From: Meghimatium bilineatum
Lineage: Eukaryota; Mollusca; Gastropoda; Stylommatophora; Philomycidae
Assembly (NCBI GenBank): GCA_034231615.1
Contig: CM067315.1
Span: 16,657,513 to 16,721,512, forward strand
Reading direction: 5' to 3'
DNA length: 64,000 nucleotides
Positions 22,331-34,680 of the stretch are shown here, in pieces. Within the stretch, counting starts at the first letter, position 1. Each line of letters begins with the position of its first letter. Position numbers and translations under genes: made by a program. The notes beneath the pieces were generated by a model, which saw only the letters and a list, made by a program, of their open reading frames with translations, was not told where the DNA came from and ran no database searches.

Positions 22331-24199
22331 TCTGACAAGATAGTGACAATGTGTGAGATCTGACAAGATGAGTGACAATGTGTGAGATCTGATAAGTGCC
22401 AATGTGTGAGATCTGACACGATGAGTGACAATGTGTGAGTTCTGACAAGATGAGTAACAATGTGTGAGATCTGACACGATGAGTGGCAATGTGTGAGATC
22501 CGACAAGATGAGTGACAATGTGTGAGATCTGATAAGTGACAATATGTGAGATCTGATACGATGAGTGACAATGTGTGAGTTCTGACAAGATGAGTAACAA
22601 TGAGTGAGATCTGACAAGATGAGTAACAGTGTGTGAGATCTGACACGATGAGTAACAGTGTGTGATATCTGACAAGATGTGTGACAATGTGTGAGATCTG
22701 ACAAGATGAGTGACAATGTGTGAGATCTGACAAGATGAGTTACAGTGTATGAGATCCGACAAGATGAGTAAAAATGTGTGAGATCTGACAAGATGAGTGA
22801 CAATGTGTGAGATCTGACAGGATGAGTGACAATGTGTGAGATCTGACACGATGAGTGACAATGTGTGAGATCTGACACGATGAGTGACAATGTTTGAGGT
22901 CTGACACGATGAGTAACACTGTGTGGGATCTGACAAGATGAGTAACAATGTGTGAGATCTGACAAGATGAGTGACAATGTGTGAGATCTGACACGATGAA
23001 TGACAATGTGGGAGATCTGACACGATGAGTGACAATGTGTGAGATCTGACAAGATGAGTGACAATGTGTGAGATCTGACAAGATAAGTGACAATGTGTGA
23101 GATCTGACACGATGAGTGACAATGTGTGAGATCTGACACGATGAATGACAATGTGGGAGATCTGACACGATGAGTGACAATGTGTGAGATCTGACAAGAT
23201 GAGTGACAATTTGTGAGATCTGACAAGATGAGTGACAATGTGTGAGATCTGACACGATGAGTGACAATGTTTGAGATCTGACACGATGAGTGACAATTTG
23301 TGAGATCTGACAAGATGAGTAACAATGTGTGAGATCTGACACGATGTGTGACAATGTGTGAGATCTGACAAGATGAGTAACAGTGTGTGAGATCTGACAA
23401 GATGAGTGACATTGTGTGAGATCTGACAAGATGAGTGACAATGTGTGAGATCTGACACGATGAGTGACAATGTGTGAGATCTGACACGATGAGTGACAAT
23501 GTGTGAGATCTGTCACGATGAGTAACAATATGTGAGATCTGACACGATGAGTAACAATGTGTGGATCAGATGAGTCGCAATGTGTGAGATCTGACAAGAT
23601 GAGTGACAATGTGTGAGATCTGACAAGATGAGTGACAATGTCTGAGATCTGACAAGATGAGTGACAATGTGTGAGATCTGACAAGATGAGTGACAATGTG
23701 TGAGATCTGACAAGATGAGTGACAATGTGTGAGATCTGACAAGATGAGTGATAATGTGTGAGATCTGACACGATGAATGACAATATGGGAGATCTGACAC
23801 GATGAGTGACAATGTGTGAGATCTGACAAGATGAGTGACAATGTGTGAGATCTTACAAGATGAGTGGCAATGTGTGAGATCTGACACGATGAGTGACAAT
23901 GTGTGAGATCTGACACGATGAGTGACAATGTGTGAGATCTTACAAGATGAGTGACAATGTGTGAGATCTGACAAGATAGTGACAATGTGTGAGATCTGAC
24001 AAGATGAGTGACAATGTGTGAGATCTGACAAGATGAGTGACAATGTGTGAGATCTGACACGATGAGTGACAATGTGTGAGATCTGACAAGATGAGTGACA
24101 ATGTGTGAGATCTGACAAGATAGTGACAATGTGTGAGATCTGACACGATGAGTGACAATGTGTGAGTTCTGACAAGATGGGTAACAATGTGTGAGATCT

Positions 24200-26850
24200 G
24201 ACAAGATGAGTAACAATGTGTGAGATCTGACACGATGAGTGTCAATGTGTGAGATCCGACAAGATGAGTGACAATGTGTGAGATCTGATAAGTGACAATA
24301 TGTGAGATCTGATACGATGAGTGACAATGTGTGAGTTCTGACAAGATGAGTAACAATGAGTGAGATCTGACAAGATGAGTAACAATGTGTGAGATCTGAC
24401 ACGATGAGTGACAATGTGTGAGTTCTGACAAGATGGGTAACAATGTGTGAGATCTGACAAGATGAGTAACAATGTGTGAGATCTGACACGATGAGTGGCA
24501 ATGTGTGAGATCCGACAAGATGAGTGACAATGTGTGAGATCTGATAAGTGACAATATGTGAGATCTGATACGATGAGTGACAATGTGTGAGTTCTGACAA
24601 GATGAGTAACAATGAGTGAGATCTGACAAGATGAGTAACAATGTGTGAGATCTGATAAGTGACAATGTGTGAGATTTGACACGATGAGTGACAATGTCTG
24701 AGATATGATAAGTGACAATGTCTGAGATCTGAGAAGATGAGTAACAGTGTGTGAGATCTGACAAGATGAGTAACAGTGTGTGATATCTGACAAGATGAGT
24801 GACAATGTGTGAGATCTGACAAGATGAGTGACAATGTGTGAGATCTGACACGATGAGTTACAGTGTATGAGATCCGACAAGATGAGTAAAAATGTGTGAG
24901 ATCTGACACGCTGAGTGACAATGTGTGAGATCTGACAAGATGAGTGACAATGTGTGAGATCTTACAAGATGAGTGGCAATGTGTGAGATCTGACACGATG
25001 AGTGACAATGTGTGAGATCTGACACGATGAGTGACAATTTGTGATATCTGACAACATGAGTAACAATGTGTGAGATCTGACACGATGAGTGACAATGTGT
25101 GAGATCTGACAAGATGAGTAACAGTGTGTGAGATCTGACACGATGAGTGACAATGTTTGAGATCTGACACGATGAGTGACAATTTGTGAGATCTGACAAG
25201 ATGAGTAACAATGTGTGAGATCTGACACGATGTGTGACAATGTGTGAGATCTGACAAGATGAGTAACAGTGTGTGAGATCTGACAAGATGAGTGACAATG
25301 TGTGAGATCTGTCACGATGAGTAACAATATGTGAGATCTGACACGATGAGTAACAATGTGTGGATCAAATGAGTCGCAATGTGTGAGATCTGACAAGATG
25401 AGTGACAATGTGTGAGTTCTGACAAGATGGGTAACAATGTGTGAGAACTGACACGATGAGTGACAATGTGTGAGTTCTGACAAGATGGGTAACAATGTGT
25501 GAGATCTGACAAGATGAGTAACAATGTGTGAGATCTGACACGATGAGTGTCAATGTGTGAGATCCGACAAGATGAGTGACAATGTGTGAGATCTGATAAG
25601 TGACAATATGTGAGATCTGATACGATGAGTGACAATGTGTGAGTTCTGACAAGATGAGTAACAATGAGTGAGATCTGACAAGATGAGTAACAATGTGTGA
25701 GATCTGACACGATGAGTGACAATGTGTGAGTTCTGACAAGATGGGTAACAATGTGTGAGATCTGACAAGATGAGTAACAATGTGTGAGATCTGACACGAT
25801 GAGTGGCAATGTGTGAGATCCGACAAGATGAGTGACAATGTGTTAGATCTGATAAGTGACAATATGTGAGATCTGATACGATGAGTGACAATGTGTGAGT
25901 TCTGACAAGATGAGTAACAATGAGTGAGATCTGACAAGATGAGTAACAATGTGTGAGATCTGATAAGTGACAATGTGTGAGATTTGACACGATGAGTGAC
26001 AATGTCTGAGATATGATAAGTGACAATGTCTGAGATCTGAGAAGATGAGTAACAGTGTGTGAGATCTGACAAGATGAGTAACAGTGTGTGATATCTGACA
26101 AGATGAGTGACAATGTGTGAGATCTGACAAGATGAGTGACAATGTGTGAGATCTGACAAGATGAGTTACAGTGTATGAGATCCGACAAGATGAGTAAAAA
26201 TGTGTGAGATCTGACACGCTGAGTGACAATGTGTGAGATCTGACAAGATGAGTGACAATGTGTGAGATCTTACAAGATGAGTGGCAATGTGTGAGATCTG
26301 ACACGATGAGTGACAATGTGTGAGATCTGACACGATGAGTGACAATGTTTGAGATCTGACACGATGAGTGACAATTTGTGATATCTGACAACATGAGTAA
26401 CAATGTGTGAGATCTGACACGATGAGTGACAATGTGTGAGATCTGACAAGATGAGTAACAGTGTGTGAGATCTGACACGATGAGTGACAATGTTTGAGAT
26501 CTGACACGACGAGTGACAATTTGTGAGATCTGACAAGATGAGTAACAGTGTGTGAGATCTGACACGATGTGTGACAATGTGTGAGATCTGACAAGATGAG
26601 TAACAGTGTGTGAGATCTGACAAGATGAGTGACAATGTGTGAGATCTGTCACGATGAGTAACAATATGTGAGATCTGACACGATGAGTAACAATGTGTGG
26701 ATCAAATGAGTCGCAATGTGTGAGATCTGACAAGATGAGTGACAATGTGTGAGATCTGACAAGATGAGTGACAATGTCTGAGATCTGACAAGATGAGTGA
26801 CAATGTGTGAGATCTGACAAGATGAGTGACAATGTGTGAGATCTGACAAG
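24200..26850. repeat. Higher-order duplication inside satellite, ~1.31-kb period
   Basis: Marker variants GTCAATGTG (24241 and 25549), GTTACAGTGTATG (24858 and 26165) and GTGGATCA (25360 and 26698) recur 1307-1338 bp apart; the difference is one 29-bp unit. Confidence 0.88.
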
Positions 26851-27159
26851 ATGAGTGACAATGTGTGAGATCTGACAGGATGAGTGACAATGTGTGAGAT
26901 CTGACAGGATGAGTGACAATGTGTGAGATCTGACACGATGAGTGACAATGTTTGAGATCTGACACGATGAGTGACAATGTTTGAGATCTGACAAGATGAG
27001 TAACAATGTGTGAGATCTGACAAGATGAGTGACAATGTGTGAGATCTGACACGATGAGTGACAATGTGTGAGATCTGACACGATGAATGACAATGTGGGA
27101 GATCTGACACGATGAGTGACAATGTGTGAGATCTGACAAGATGAGTGACAATGTGTGAG

Positions 27160-28380
27160 ATCTTACAAGATGAGTGACAATATGTGAGATCTGACAAGAT
27201 GATTGACAATGTGTGAGATCTGACAGGATGAGTGACAATGTGTGAGATCTGACACGATGAGTGACAATGTGTGAGATCTGACAAGATGAGTGTCAATGTG
27301 TGAGATCTGACAAGATGAGTGACAATTTGTGAGATCTGACACGATGAGTGACGATGTGTGAGATCTGACAAGATGAGTGACAATGTGTGAGATCTGACAG
27401 GATGAGTGACAATGTGTGAGATCTGACACGATGAGTGACAATGTGTGAGATCTGACAAGATGAGTGACAATGTGTGAGATCTGACAAGATGAGTGACAAT
27501 GTGTGAGATCTGACAAGATGAGTGACAATGTGTGAGATCTGACAAGATGAGTGACAATGTGTGAGATCTGACACGATGAATGACAATGTGTGAGATCTGA
27601 CACGATGAGTGACAATGTGTGAGATCTGACACGATGAATGACAATTTGTGAGATCTGACACGATGAATGACAATGTGTGAGATCTGACAAGATGAGTAAC
27701 AATGTGTGAGATCTGACATGATGAGTGACAATGTGTGAGATCTGACACGATGAGTGACAATGTGTGAGATCTGACACGATGAATGACAATGTGGGAGATC
27801 TGACACGATGAGTGACAATGTGTGAGATCTGACAAGATGAGTGACAATGTGTGAGATCTTACAAGATGAGTGACAATATGTGAGATCTGACAAGATGATT
27901 GACAATGTGTGAGATCTGACAGGATGAGTGACAATGTGTGAGATCTGACACGATGAGTGACAATGTGTGAGATCTGACAAGATGAGTGTCAATGTGTGAG
28001 ATCTGACAAGATGAGTGACAATTTGTGAGATCTGACACGATGAGTGACGATGTGTGAGATCTGACAAGATGAGTGACAATGTGTGGGATCTGACAGGATG
28101 AGTGACAATGTGTGAGATCTGACACGATGAGTGACAATGTGTGAGATCTGACAAGATGAGTGACAATGTGTGAGATCTGACAAGATGAGTGACAATGTGT
28201 GAGATCTGACAAGATGAGTGACAATGTGTGAGATCTGACAAGATGAGTGACAATGTGTGAGATCTGACACGATGAATGACAATGTGTGAGATCTGACACG
28301 ATGAGTGACAATGTGTGAGATCTGACACGATGAATGACAATTTGTGAGATCTTACACGATGAATGACAATGTGTGAGATC
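27160..28380. repeat. Higher-order duplication inside satellite, 696-bp period
   Basis: GATTGACAATG (27201 and 27897) and GTGACGATG (27348 and 28044) are each repeated exactly 696 bp apart, which is 24 units of 29 bp. Confidence 0.9.
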
Positions 28381-30545
28381 TGACACGATGAATGACAATT
28401 TGTGAGATCTGACACGATGAATGACAATTTGTGAGATCTGACACGATGAGTGACAATGTGTGAGATCTGACAGGATGAGTGACAATTTGTGAGATCTGAC
28501 AAGATGAGTGACAATGTGTGAGATCTGACAAGATGAGTGACAATGTGTGAGATCTGACAAGATGAGTGACAATTTGTGAGATCTGACACGATGAGTGACA
28601 ATGTGTGAGATCTGACAAGATGAGTGACAATGTGTGAGATCTGACAGGATGAGTGACAATGTGTGAGATCTGACACGATGAGTGACAATGTGTGAGATCT
28701 GACAAGATGAGTGACAATGTGTGAGATCTGACAAGATGAGTGACAATGTGTGAGATCTGACAAGATGAGTGACAATGTGTGAGATCTGACAAGATGAGTG
28801 ACAATGTGTGAGATCTGACACGATGAGTGACAATGTGTGAGATCTGACACGATGAGTGACAATGTGTGAGATCTGACACGATGAGTGACAATATTTGAGA
28901 TCTGACACGATGAGTGACAATTTGTGAGATCTGACAAGATGAGTAACAGTGTGTGAGATCTGACAAGATGAGTGACAATGTGTGAGATCTGACAAGATGA
29001 GTGACAATGTGTGAGATCTGACACGATGAGTGACAATGTGTGAGATCTGACACGATGAGTGACAATATTTGAGATCTGACACGATGAGTGACAATTTGTG
29101 ATATCTGACAAGATGAGTAACAATGTGTGAGATCTGACACGGTGAGTGACAATGTGTGAGATCTGACAAGATGAGTAACATTGTGTGAGATCTGACACGA
29201 TGAGTGACAATGTTTGAGATCTGACACGATGAGTGACAATTTGTGAGATCTGACAAGATGAGTAACAGTGTGTGAGATCTGACAAGATGAGTGACAATGT
29301 GTGAGATCTGACAAGATGAGTGACAATGTGTGAGATCTGACACGATGAGTGACAATGTGTGAGATCTGACACGATGAGTGACAATGTGTGAGATCTGTCA
29401 CGATGAGTAACAATATGTGAGATCTGACACGATGAGTAACAATGTGTGGATCAGATGAGTCGCAATGTGTGAGATCTGACAAGATGAGTGACAATGTGTG
29501 AGATCTGACAAGATGAGTGACAATGTGTGAGATCTGACAAGATGAGTAACAATGTGTGAGATCTGACACGATGTGTGACAATGTGTGAGATCTGACAAGA
29601 TGAGTAACAGTGTGTGAGATCTGACAAGATGAGTAACAGTGTGTGAGATCTGACAAGATGAGTGACAATGTGTGAGATCTGACACGATGAGTGACAATGT
29701 GTGAGATCTGACAAGATGAGTAACAGTGTGTGAGATCTGACAAGATGAGTAACAGTGTGTGAGATCTGACAAGATGAGTAACAATGTGTGAGATCTGACA
29801 CGATGTGTGACAATGTGTGAGATCTGACAAGATGAGTAACAGTGTGTGAGATCTGACAAGATGAGTAACAGTGTGTGAGATCTGACACGATGAGTAACAA
29901 TATGTGAGATCTGTCACGATGAGTAACAATGTGTGGATCAGATGAGTCGCAATGTGTGAGATCTGACAAGATTAGTGACATTGTGTGAAATCTGATGAAT
30001 GACAATGTGTGAAATATGATGAATGACAATGTGTGAGATCTGATGAGTGACAATGTGTGAAATCTGATGAATGACAATGTGTGAAATATGATGAATGACA
30101 ATGTGTGAGATCTGATAAGTGACAATGTGCGATAACAGACTAGATGAGTGACATTGTGTGAGATCTGAAAAGATGATTCACAATGTGTGAAATCTGATTA
30201 GTAACAATGTGCTATAACAGACCAGATGATTTACAATATGTGAGATCTCACAAGATGAGTGACAATGTGTGAAATCGTATGTGTGACCATGTGTGAAATC
30301 TGATGCGTGACAATGTGTGAAATCTGATTAGTGACAATGTGTGAAATCAGATGAATAACAATGTGTGATAACAGACCAGATGAGTGACAATATGTGAGAT
30401 CTGACAAGATGAGTGACAATGTGTGAAATCTGACACGATGAGTGACAATGTGTGAGATCTGACAAGATGAGTGACAATGTGTGAAATCTGATGAGTGACA
30501 ATGTGTGAGAACAGACAAAAGGAGTGACAATGTGTGAGATCTGCA

Positions 30546-32075
30546 AGCAAGAATAATCTGGAGAAAGACTCTGAAATATCTCTGTAACAACCTATTCTAT
30601 TTGCTGCAACCGTGCATTTTCTTTTTGTATATCAAGAAAGACATGGTATAACCTGAAATCTACAACTATTGTTTGTACTATATCACAAAAATTATTCCTA
30701 GCTCTGATGATTTTCTGCAGTCATGGTGTTCATCGGCACTTCTTTCATCTACATCCGTGTGTTCAATACTTGATTCTTTATTAGAAACTTATGGGCATTC
30801 CCATAAGTGTTCCGCTCTCTTTCTGTTCCAGCAGCCACTCGACTCGATGGTGGTTTGAGTTTAATACCGCCGAAAAAGACGTCGACATCAGGGTACAACT
30901 CTGATCCTTGCGACAGGCTTCTTTGTTGTTCCGCCCACCCACGCCGTTCCTGTAACTAGTTCAAGCGTAACATCGGCCTGTCGGGACAACATGGTAACTA
31001 ATATCGAATGTTACGACTACGGGATTGTATAGATGATGTGCCATGAAGCTTCTATAAGAAGATAACCTCAATATACAGGCAGGCATGTCATCTACTAAGG
31101 TTTTCTGTTGCATGGTTGGTTTGCCTAGTGAATCACTGGTGAGACCCACAAACGCAACCGCAACGGAATAAAGATATGGGTTCAATACTTCCAGTAATGG
31201 TGGAACACTTTTATAGATGACGCAAGTCCATCTCTAGTCAAGCGCGCTAATCTCAAACATGGACACTTATCTTGGTTTTAATTCCTGCAAATTTTTCACC
31301 ATTGTATATTGAAAGTCTATTTATATATATAAGAACAATCCCGTATTTGTTTCCTAAATACTGTTATAATACTTGACCGATTCGAATGAAATTTGACATG
31401 GTTACTCATGAGACCGTTGCTATCGTGGCCGTCACTATGAGAAAGTGTAGAAACTTGTTATCACTGTCATGTAGTCCGGTAATTGTGACCAATAAAATGA
31501 TTGGTTAACCTTTTACTTCTGTCTTTTGTACAATGGTCAAATTGCAAGGTAAACGTAAAATCATGATCGGAGTTTTCTTTCTCAGAATATCTGTACATTT
31601 ATGCACCAAGAGAAAACGTAACAAGCTGATTAAAAATAACGTGAAAAAAACGTGTGACTTGGAGAGTATTCCAACTACGAAAGGACGATTTTTTCTGGAG
31701 GCGGTTGAGCAAAGAGATTAGACATTGGAGAGTAGTGGAAAGGTGAACTTAAAATCACTGATAGTTCTGGTTTTAAAATGTCATATTCAGAAGAGTCATT
31801 TGGGTCATAGTATGAATTCATATAACCAATTGAATGAAAAATAAGGAGATAAATAAACCACGGAATTTACAATTAATCAGCAAACATACAAGAAGTGATT
31901 AAGTTTTTGGTGACTAACTAAGGGCCTGATGACCTACAGAACAATGTAGGACCTGTATGAACAATATACAACCAGACTTAGGTTATTTAAATACTAGAAA
32001 CGTAACATTAACTTCTAGTAGGACATTTGCGCATTATAAAAGTCATGTCTTACTAGAAAAGTTGAAAAACGGAAA
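30546..32075. other. Unassigned sequence right of the satellite
   Basis: No recognised gene. The stretch 30.75-30.86 kb (ATTAGAAACTTATGGGCATT, then CCCATAAGTG, then CCAGCAGCCA) matches 54.24-54.31 kb, so it is a short dispersed repeat containing a small hairpin (CTTATGGG/CCCATAAG). Confidence 0.5.
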
Positions 32076-32079
32076 TGAT

Positions 32080-32615
32080 ATGAAGAGTGAACGTTGGATA
32101 AAGAATTATAGTAGCAGAAGGCTGGAAAGAGCGTTGTGATCCTTGCAAGAAGAATAAAAAAGTCTAGTCAACACATTTGGGATGAACCGAGATACTAATG
32201 AAATAATGTATTGATCTGGATTAATGTTTTAAACAAACAGGAAAGTAGGAAATGTGAGGCAATAGAGATGTGGTTCTATAGAAGAATGCTGAGAATACCA
32301 TGGACTGCCAGGAAAAATAATATGGAAGTGTTGAAAGAGTCAAATGCGAAACTGTGTTTCCTCAATAATATAAGAAAAAGACAATCTTCATTTTGTGGCC
32401 ACGTTATGAGATAAGGAGGTTTGAAGAACAGTTACAACCGGCAAAATTGAAGACAACATAGACAGAGTACAACAACGTGAGAAAATATTAGTTTAGCAAC
32501 CTGGCACCACAGGAAATACAACGATCTTGATAAATAATGCTGGAGGTAGAGAGCTGTGGAGAGCCATGATCGCCTACGCCAGCCGGCATAGCCTATTATG
32601 AATGAATTTATCTGG
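32080..32615 (+). mobile_element. LINE family A' (RTE-like), 3' fragment
   Basis: Plus strand reads EAIEMWFYRRMLRIPWTARK, then EVLKESNAKLCFLNNIRKRQ, SSFCGHVMR, a stop, and a degenerate GKI/GRQ..W block ending in a CATAGCC..ATGAATGAA end. The W-F-Y-R-R-M-L-R-I-P-W-T-A-R block followed by N-x-x-x-L-K-E and G-H-x-M-R is the C-terminal signature of RTE/BovB-type LINEs. Related copies: 40.72-41.10, 43.19-44.04 (minus) and 45.63-46.01 kb (plus). Confidence 0.85.
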
Positions 32616-32734
32616 AAACCACTAAAAATGAGATGAATCTGTGATTGATTTTTTTGAGACTTATACAACCGCCTACATAACCTATTTTAGAAGTCAACTA
32701 CTTATTATATGTTCGTTGATAGATCGTTTTCTAG

Positions 32735-32835
32735 AAATGGATGTGGGTTTCAATCACTCAAGTGCCATGCCGAACGGCGTAGGCGATCATGTTTCTCCAC
32801 GACTCTCTGTCTCATGTGTTGTCAATAAGCTAGGT
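32735..32835 (-). mobile_element. LINE family A' extreme 3' end
   Basis: Complement of the family tail (GCCATGCCG, GGCGATCATG, CTCCACGACTCTCTGTC), inverted relative to the fragment at 32.08-32.62 kb. About 100 bp only. Confidence 0.65.
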
Positions 32836-32929
32836 TGGTGAGCTTCTACCGTACCACAATACAAGTCCATCTAGTAACTTTTCTCTTTGTCGTCCCCTAT
32901 CTCTTCTCCCCTTGATATTTCCAGTGGTT

Positions 32930-34680
32930 ATTAAGTGTATTAAGTGAGAATATGGAGACATTCTCAACGCAGATTATAAAAATGCACAAAAGAGGTTCTA
33001 TAAGAAAATCAAGAACATGAGAAACAAAGAATATATATATGAACCGACAGAAATATTAAATGATTAAAACGGCAATGCACTAAAAGAACCGAAGCAAATA
33101 ATGGAAAGAAAGCAACAATAGTTCAAGGAACTACTAAACCTAAAAGTAAAAGAAGGAGGAGGATACGCAACAATAAACACTACAGCAGCGAACCTAGAAC
33201 CAAATATACTACTATTGGAAATATAAAATGCAATAAACAAAGTAGCAGGCTCTGATAACATACAAACAGAAGTTATCAAAGCAGCAGCAGAGAGCAGGAA
33301 AAATGGCTACACAGACTTTTCAATGTAATATGGAAGAAACAAAAAACACCAGAAGACTGGATAAAAGCAACAATCATTCCCATATGGAAGAAAAAAAGCA
33401 GTATGAGAGAATGCACAGAATACAAAGAAATATCCTTACTAAGTCACACAGGAAAAATGTTTAATTTAGATCAACGACTACGATCATACATTGAACCATA
33501 ACTTCAAAACACCCAAATGGGCTTCCGTAAGAACAAAAGCTGTACGGATGCTATCTTTACACTTAGACAGCTAACAGAAAGAGGCACATAAAACAACAAA
33601 GAATTATACATCCCATTCGTAGACCAAGAAAATGCATTCGACAGAGTAGACAGACAACAACTATGGAAAACACTATCAATATACGGAGTACCAGAACATT
33701 TAATCAACATATGCAAGGGCATTTATGCTAATAGCGAATGTGCAGTAAGAACAAATGCAGATGTGTCCAATAAGTTCCAAATTCAATCAGGAGTTCACCA
33801 GGGATGTGTCCTATCCCCTCTACTTTTTATAACATATATCGACCACATCTGTAATCTAACAAGTACCAACGAAGAAGATAACATAAAAGACAAATTGAAT
33901 GAACTACTCTTTGAAGACGACCAAGTACTAATAGCGACATCAGAAGAACAATGGCAAGACCATATGAACAGACACCACACAACATGTCAAAAATTCAACA
34001 TGAAGATCAATATTGAAAGACCGAAGTAATGGAAATAGCAAAGAAAGAAAGAAATATCACTATCTCCATTGATGATAAACACCTTAAACAGGTAAATGAG
34101 TTCACTTACAAGCATTATATCGAGTGAAGGGAAAACCGGTAAAGAGATACAAAATAGATGCAACAAAACATATCAGATCCTAGGAAAGATAACACGTACT
34201 TTCAGGATAAAAAATGTAAACATAGACACTAAACTTGCATTATACTAGACTATTATTATTCCATCACTATGCTACCAGTGCCAAACCTGGACAATGACAG
34301 CACAAGACAAAATAAAAATAGTGACAACAGAAATGGCATGTCTACGAAGAATACTCGGAGTGTCATTAAGAGATATAATTAGAAACGATAACATCAAACA
34401 GATAACCAAAACAATACCAGTATTTGAACACATCAAAAGACAACAGATCAAGTGGTTTTCACACGCTTCCAGACTACCGACAGATAGCTTGCTACAAATG
34501 TCGACACATAGACTATACGGTTATAAAGCCAGAGGCAGACCATTTCAATGAAATCAAAGAAGCCACAGGAACAAGCTTGCAAACAGCGCACAAGAATGCC
34601 ATCTCCAGAGAACTCTTCGACCCCTGACGCCGCAAGGCAAATAAGGGCCACATCGTATAGATAGATAGGTAGATAGATTA
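32930..34680 (+). mobile_element. LINE family B, near-complete RT to C-terminus, dead
   Basis: Plus strand, in order with interruptions: NAQKRFYKKIKNMRNKEYIY (32.97-33.04 kb), a DNIQTEVIKAAAE block (33.26 kb), WIKATIIPIWKKKSSMRECT (33.36-33.42 kb), MGFRKNKSCTDAIFTLRQLT (33.52-33.58 kb), motif A FVDQENAFDRV (33.62-33.65 kb), motif B GVHQGCVLSPLLF (33.79-33.83 kb), motif C FEDDQVLIATSEE (33.91-33.95 kb), MKINIERPK, LCYQCQTWTMTAQDKIKIVT (34.27-34.33 kb), IKRQQIKWFSHASRL, and YGYKARGRP. The residue before DD is E instead of the usual A. At least five stops or shifts. A second, shorter copy is at 44.17-44.74 kb. Confidence 0.9.

Larger units (their letters stand above)
17877..30545. repeat. 29-bp satellite array (~12.7 kb, roughly 430 units)
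   Basis: One continuous head-to-tail array in a single orientation. The main unit is 29 bp: GATGAGTGACAATGTG plus TGAGATCTGACAA. Almost every unit contains AGATCT, a BglII site. Common variants: a 28-bp form lacking one base (GATAGTGAC), forms with CACGATG, AGTAACAG or TTTGAGATCT, and a 24-bp form lacking the 5 bp between TCTGA and TGAGTG. The 24-bp form dominates both edges (17.9-18.75 and 29.97-30.54 kb). No foreign insertion was seen in the array. Very long minus-strand frames (up to 1006 codons) exist because the unit has no stop in any minus-strand frame. Confidence 0.97.

Noticed and set aside
18202..29929. Real proteins from the many minus-strand frames of 90-1006 codons
   Set aside because: All phases are open because the repeat unit lacks minus-strand stops; overlapping frames give the same peptide and unit length changes of 1 or 5 bp are tolerated, which is not coding behaviour.
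17877..30545. CRISPR array
   Set aside because: Units are contiguous 29-mers without unique spacers; period and variation fit an ordinary satellite in a eukaryotic genome.
30231..30590. 119-codon minus-strand gene at the satellite edge
   Set aside because: Most of it is satellite unit translation.
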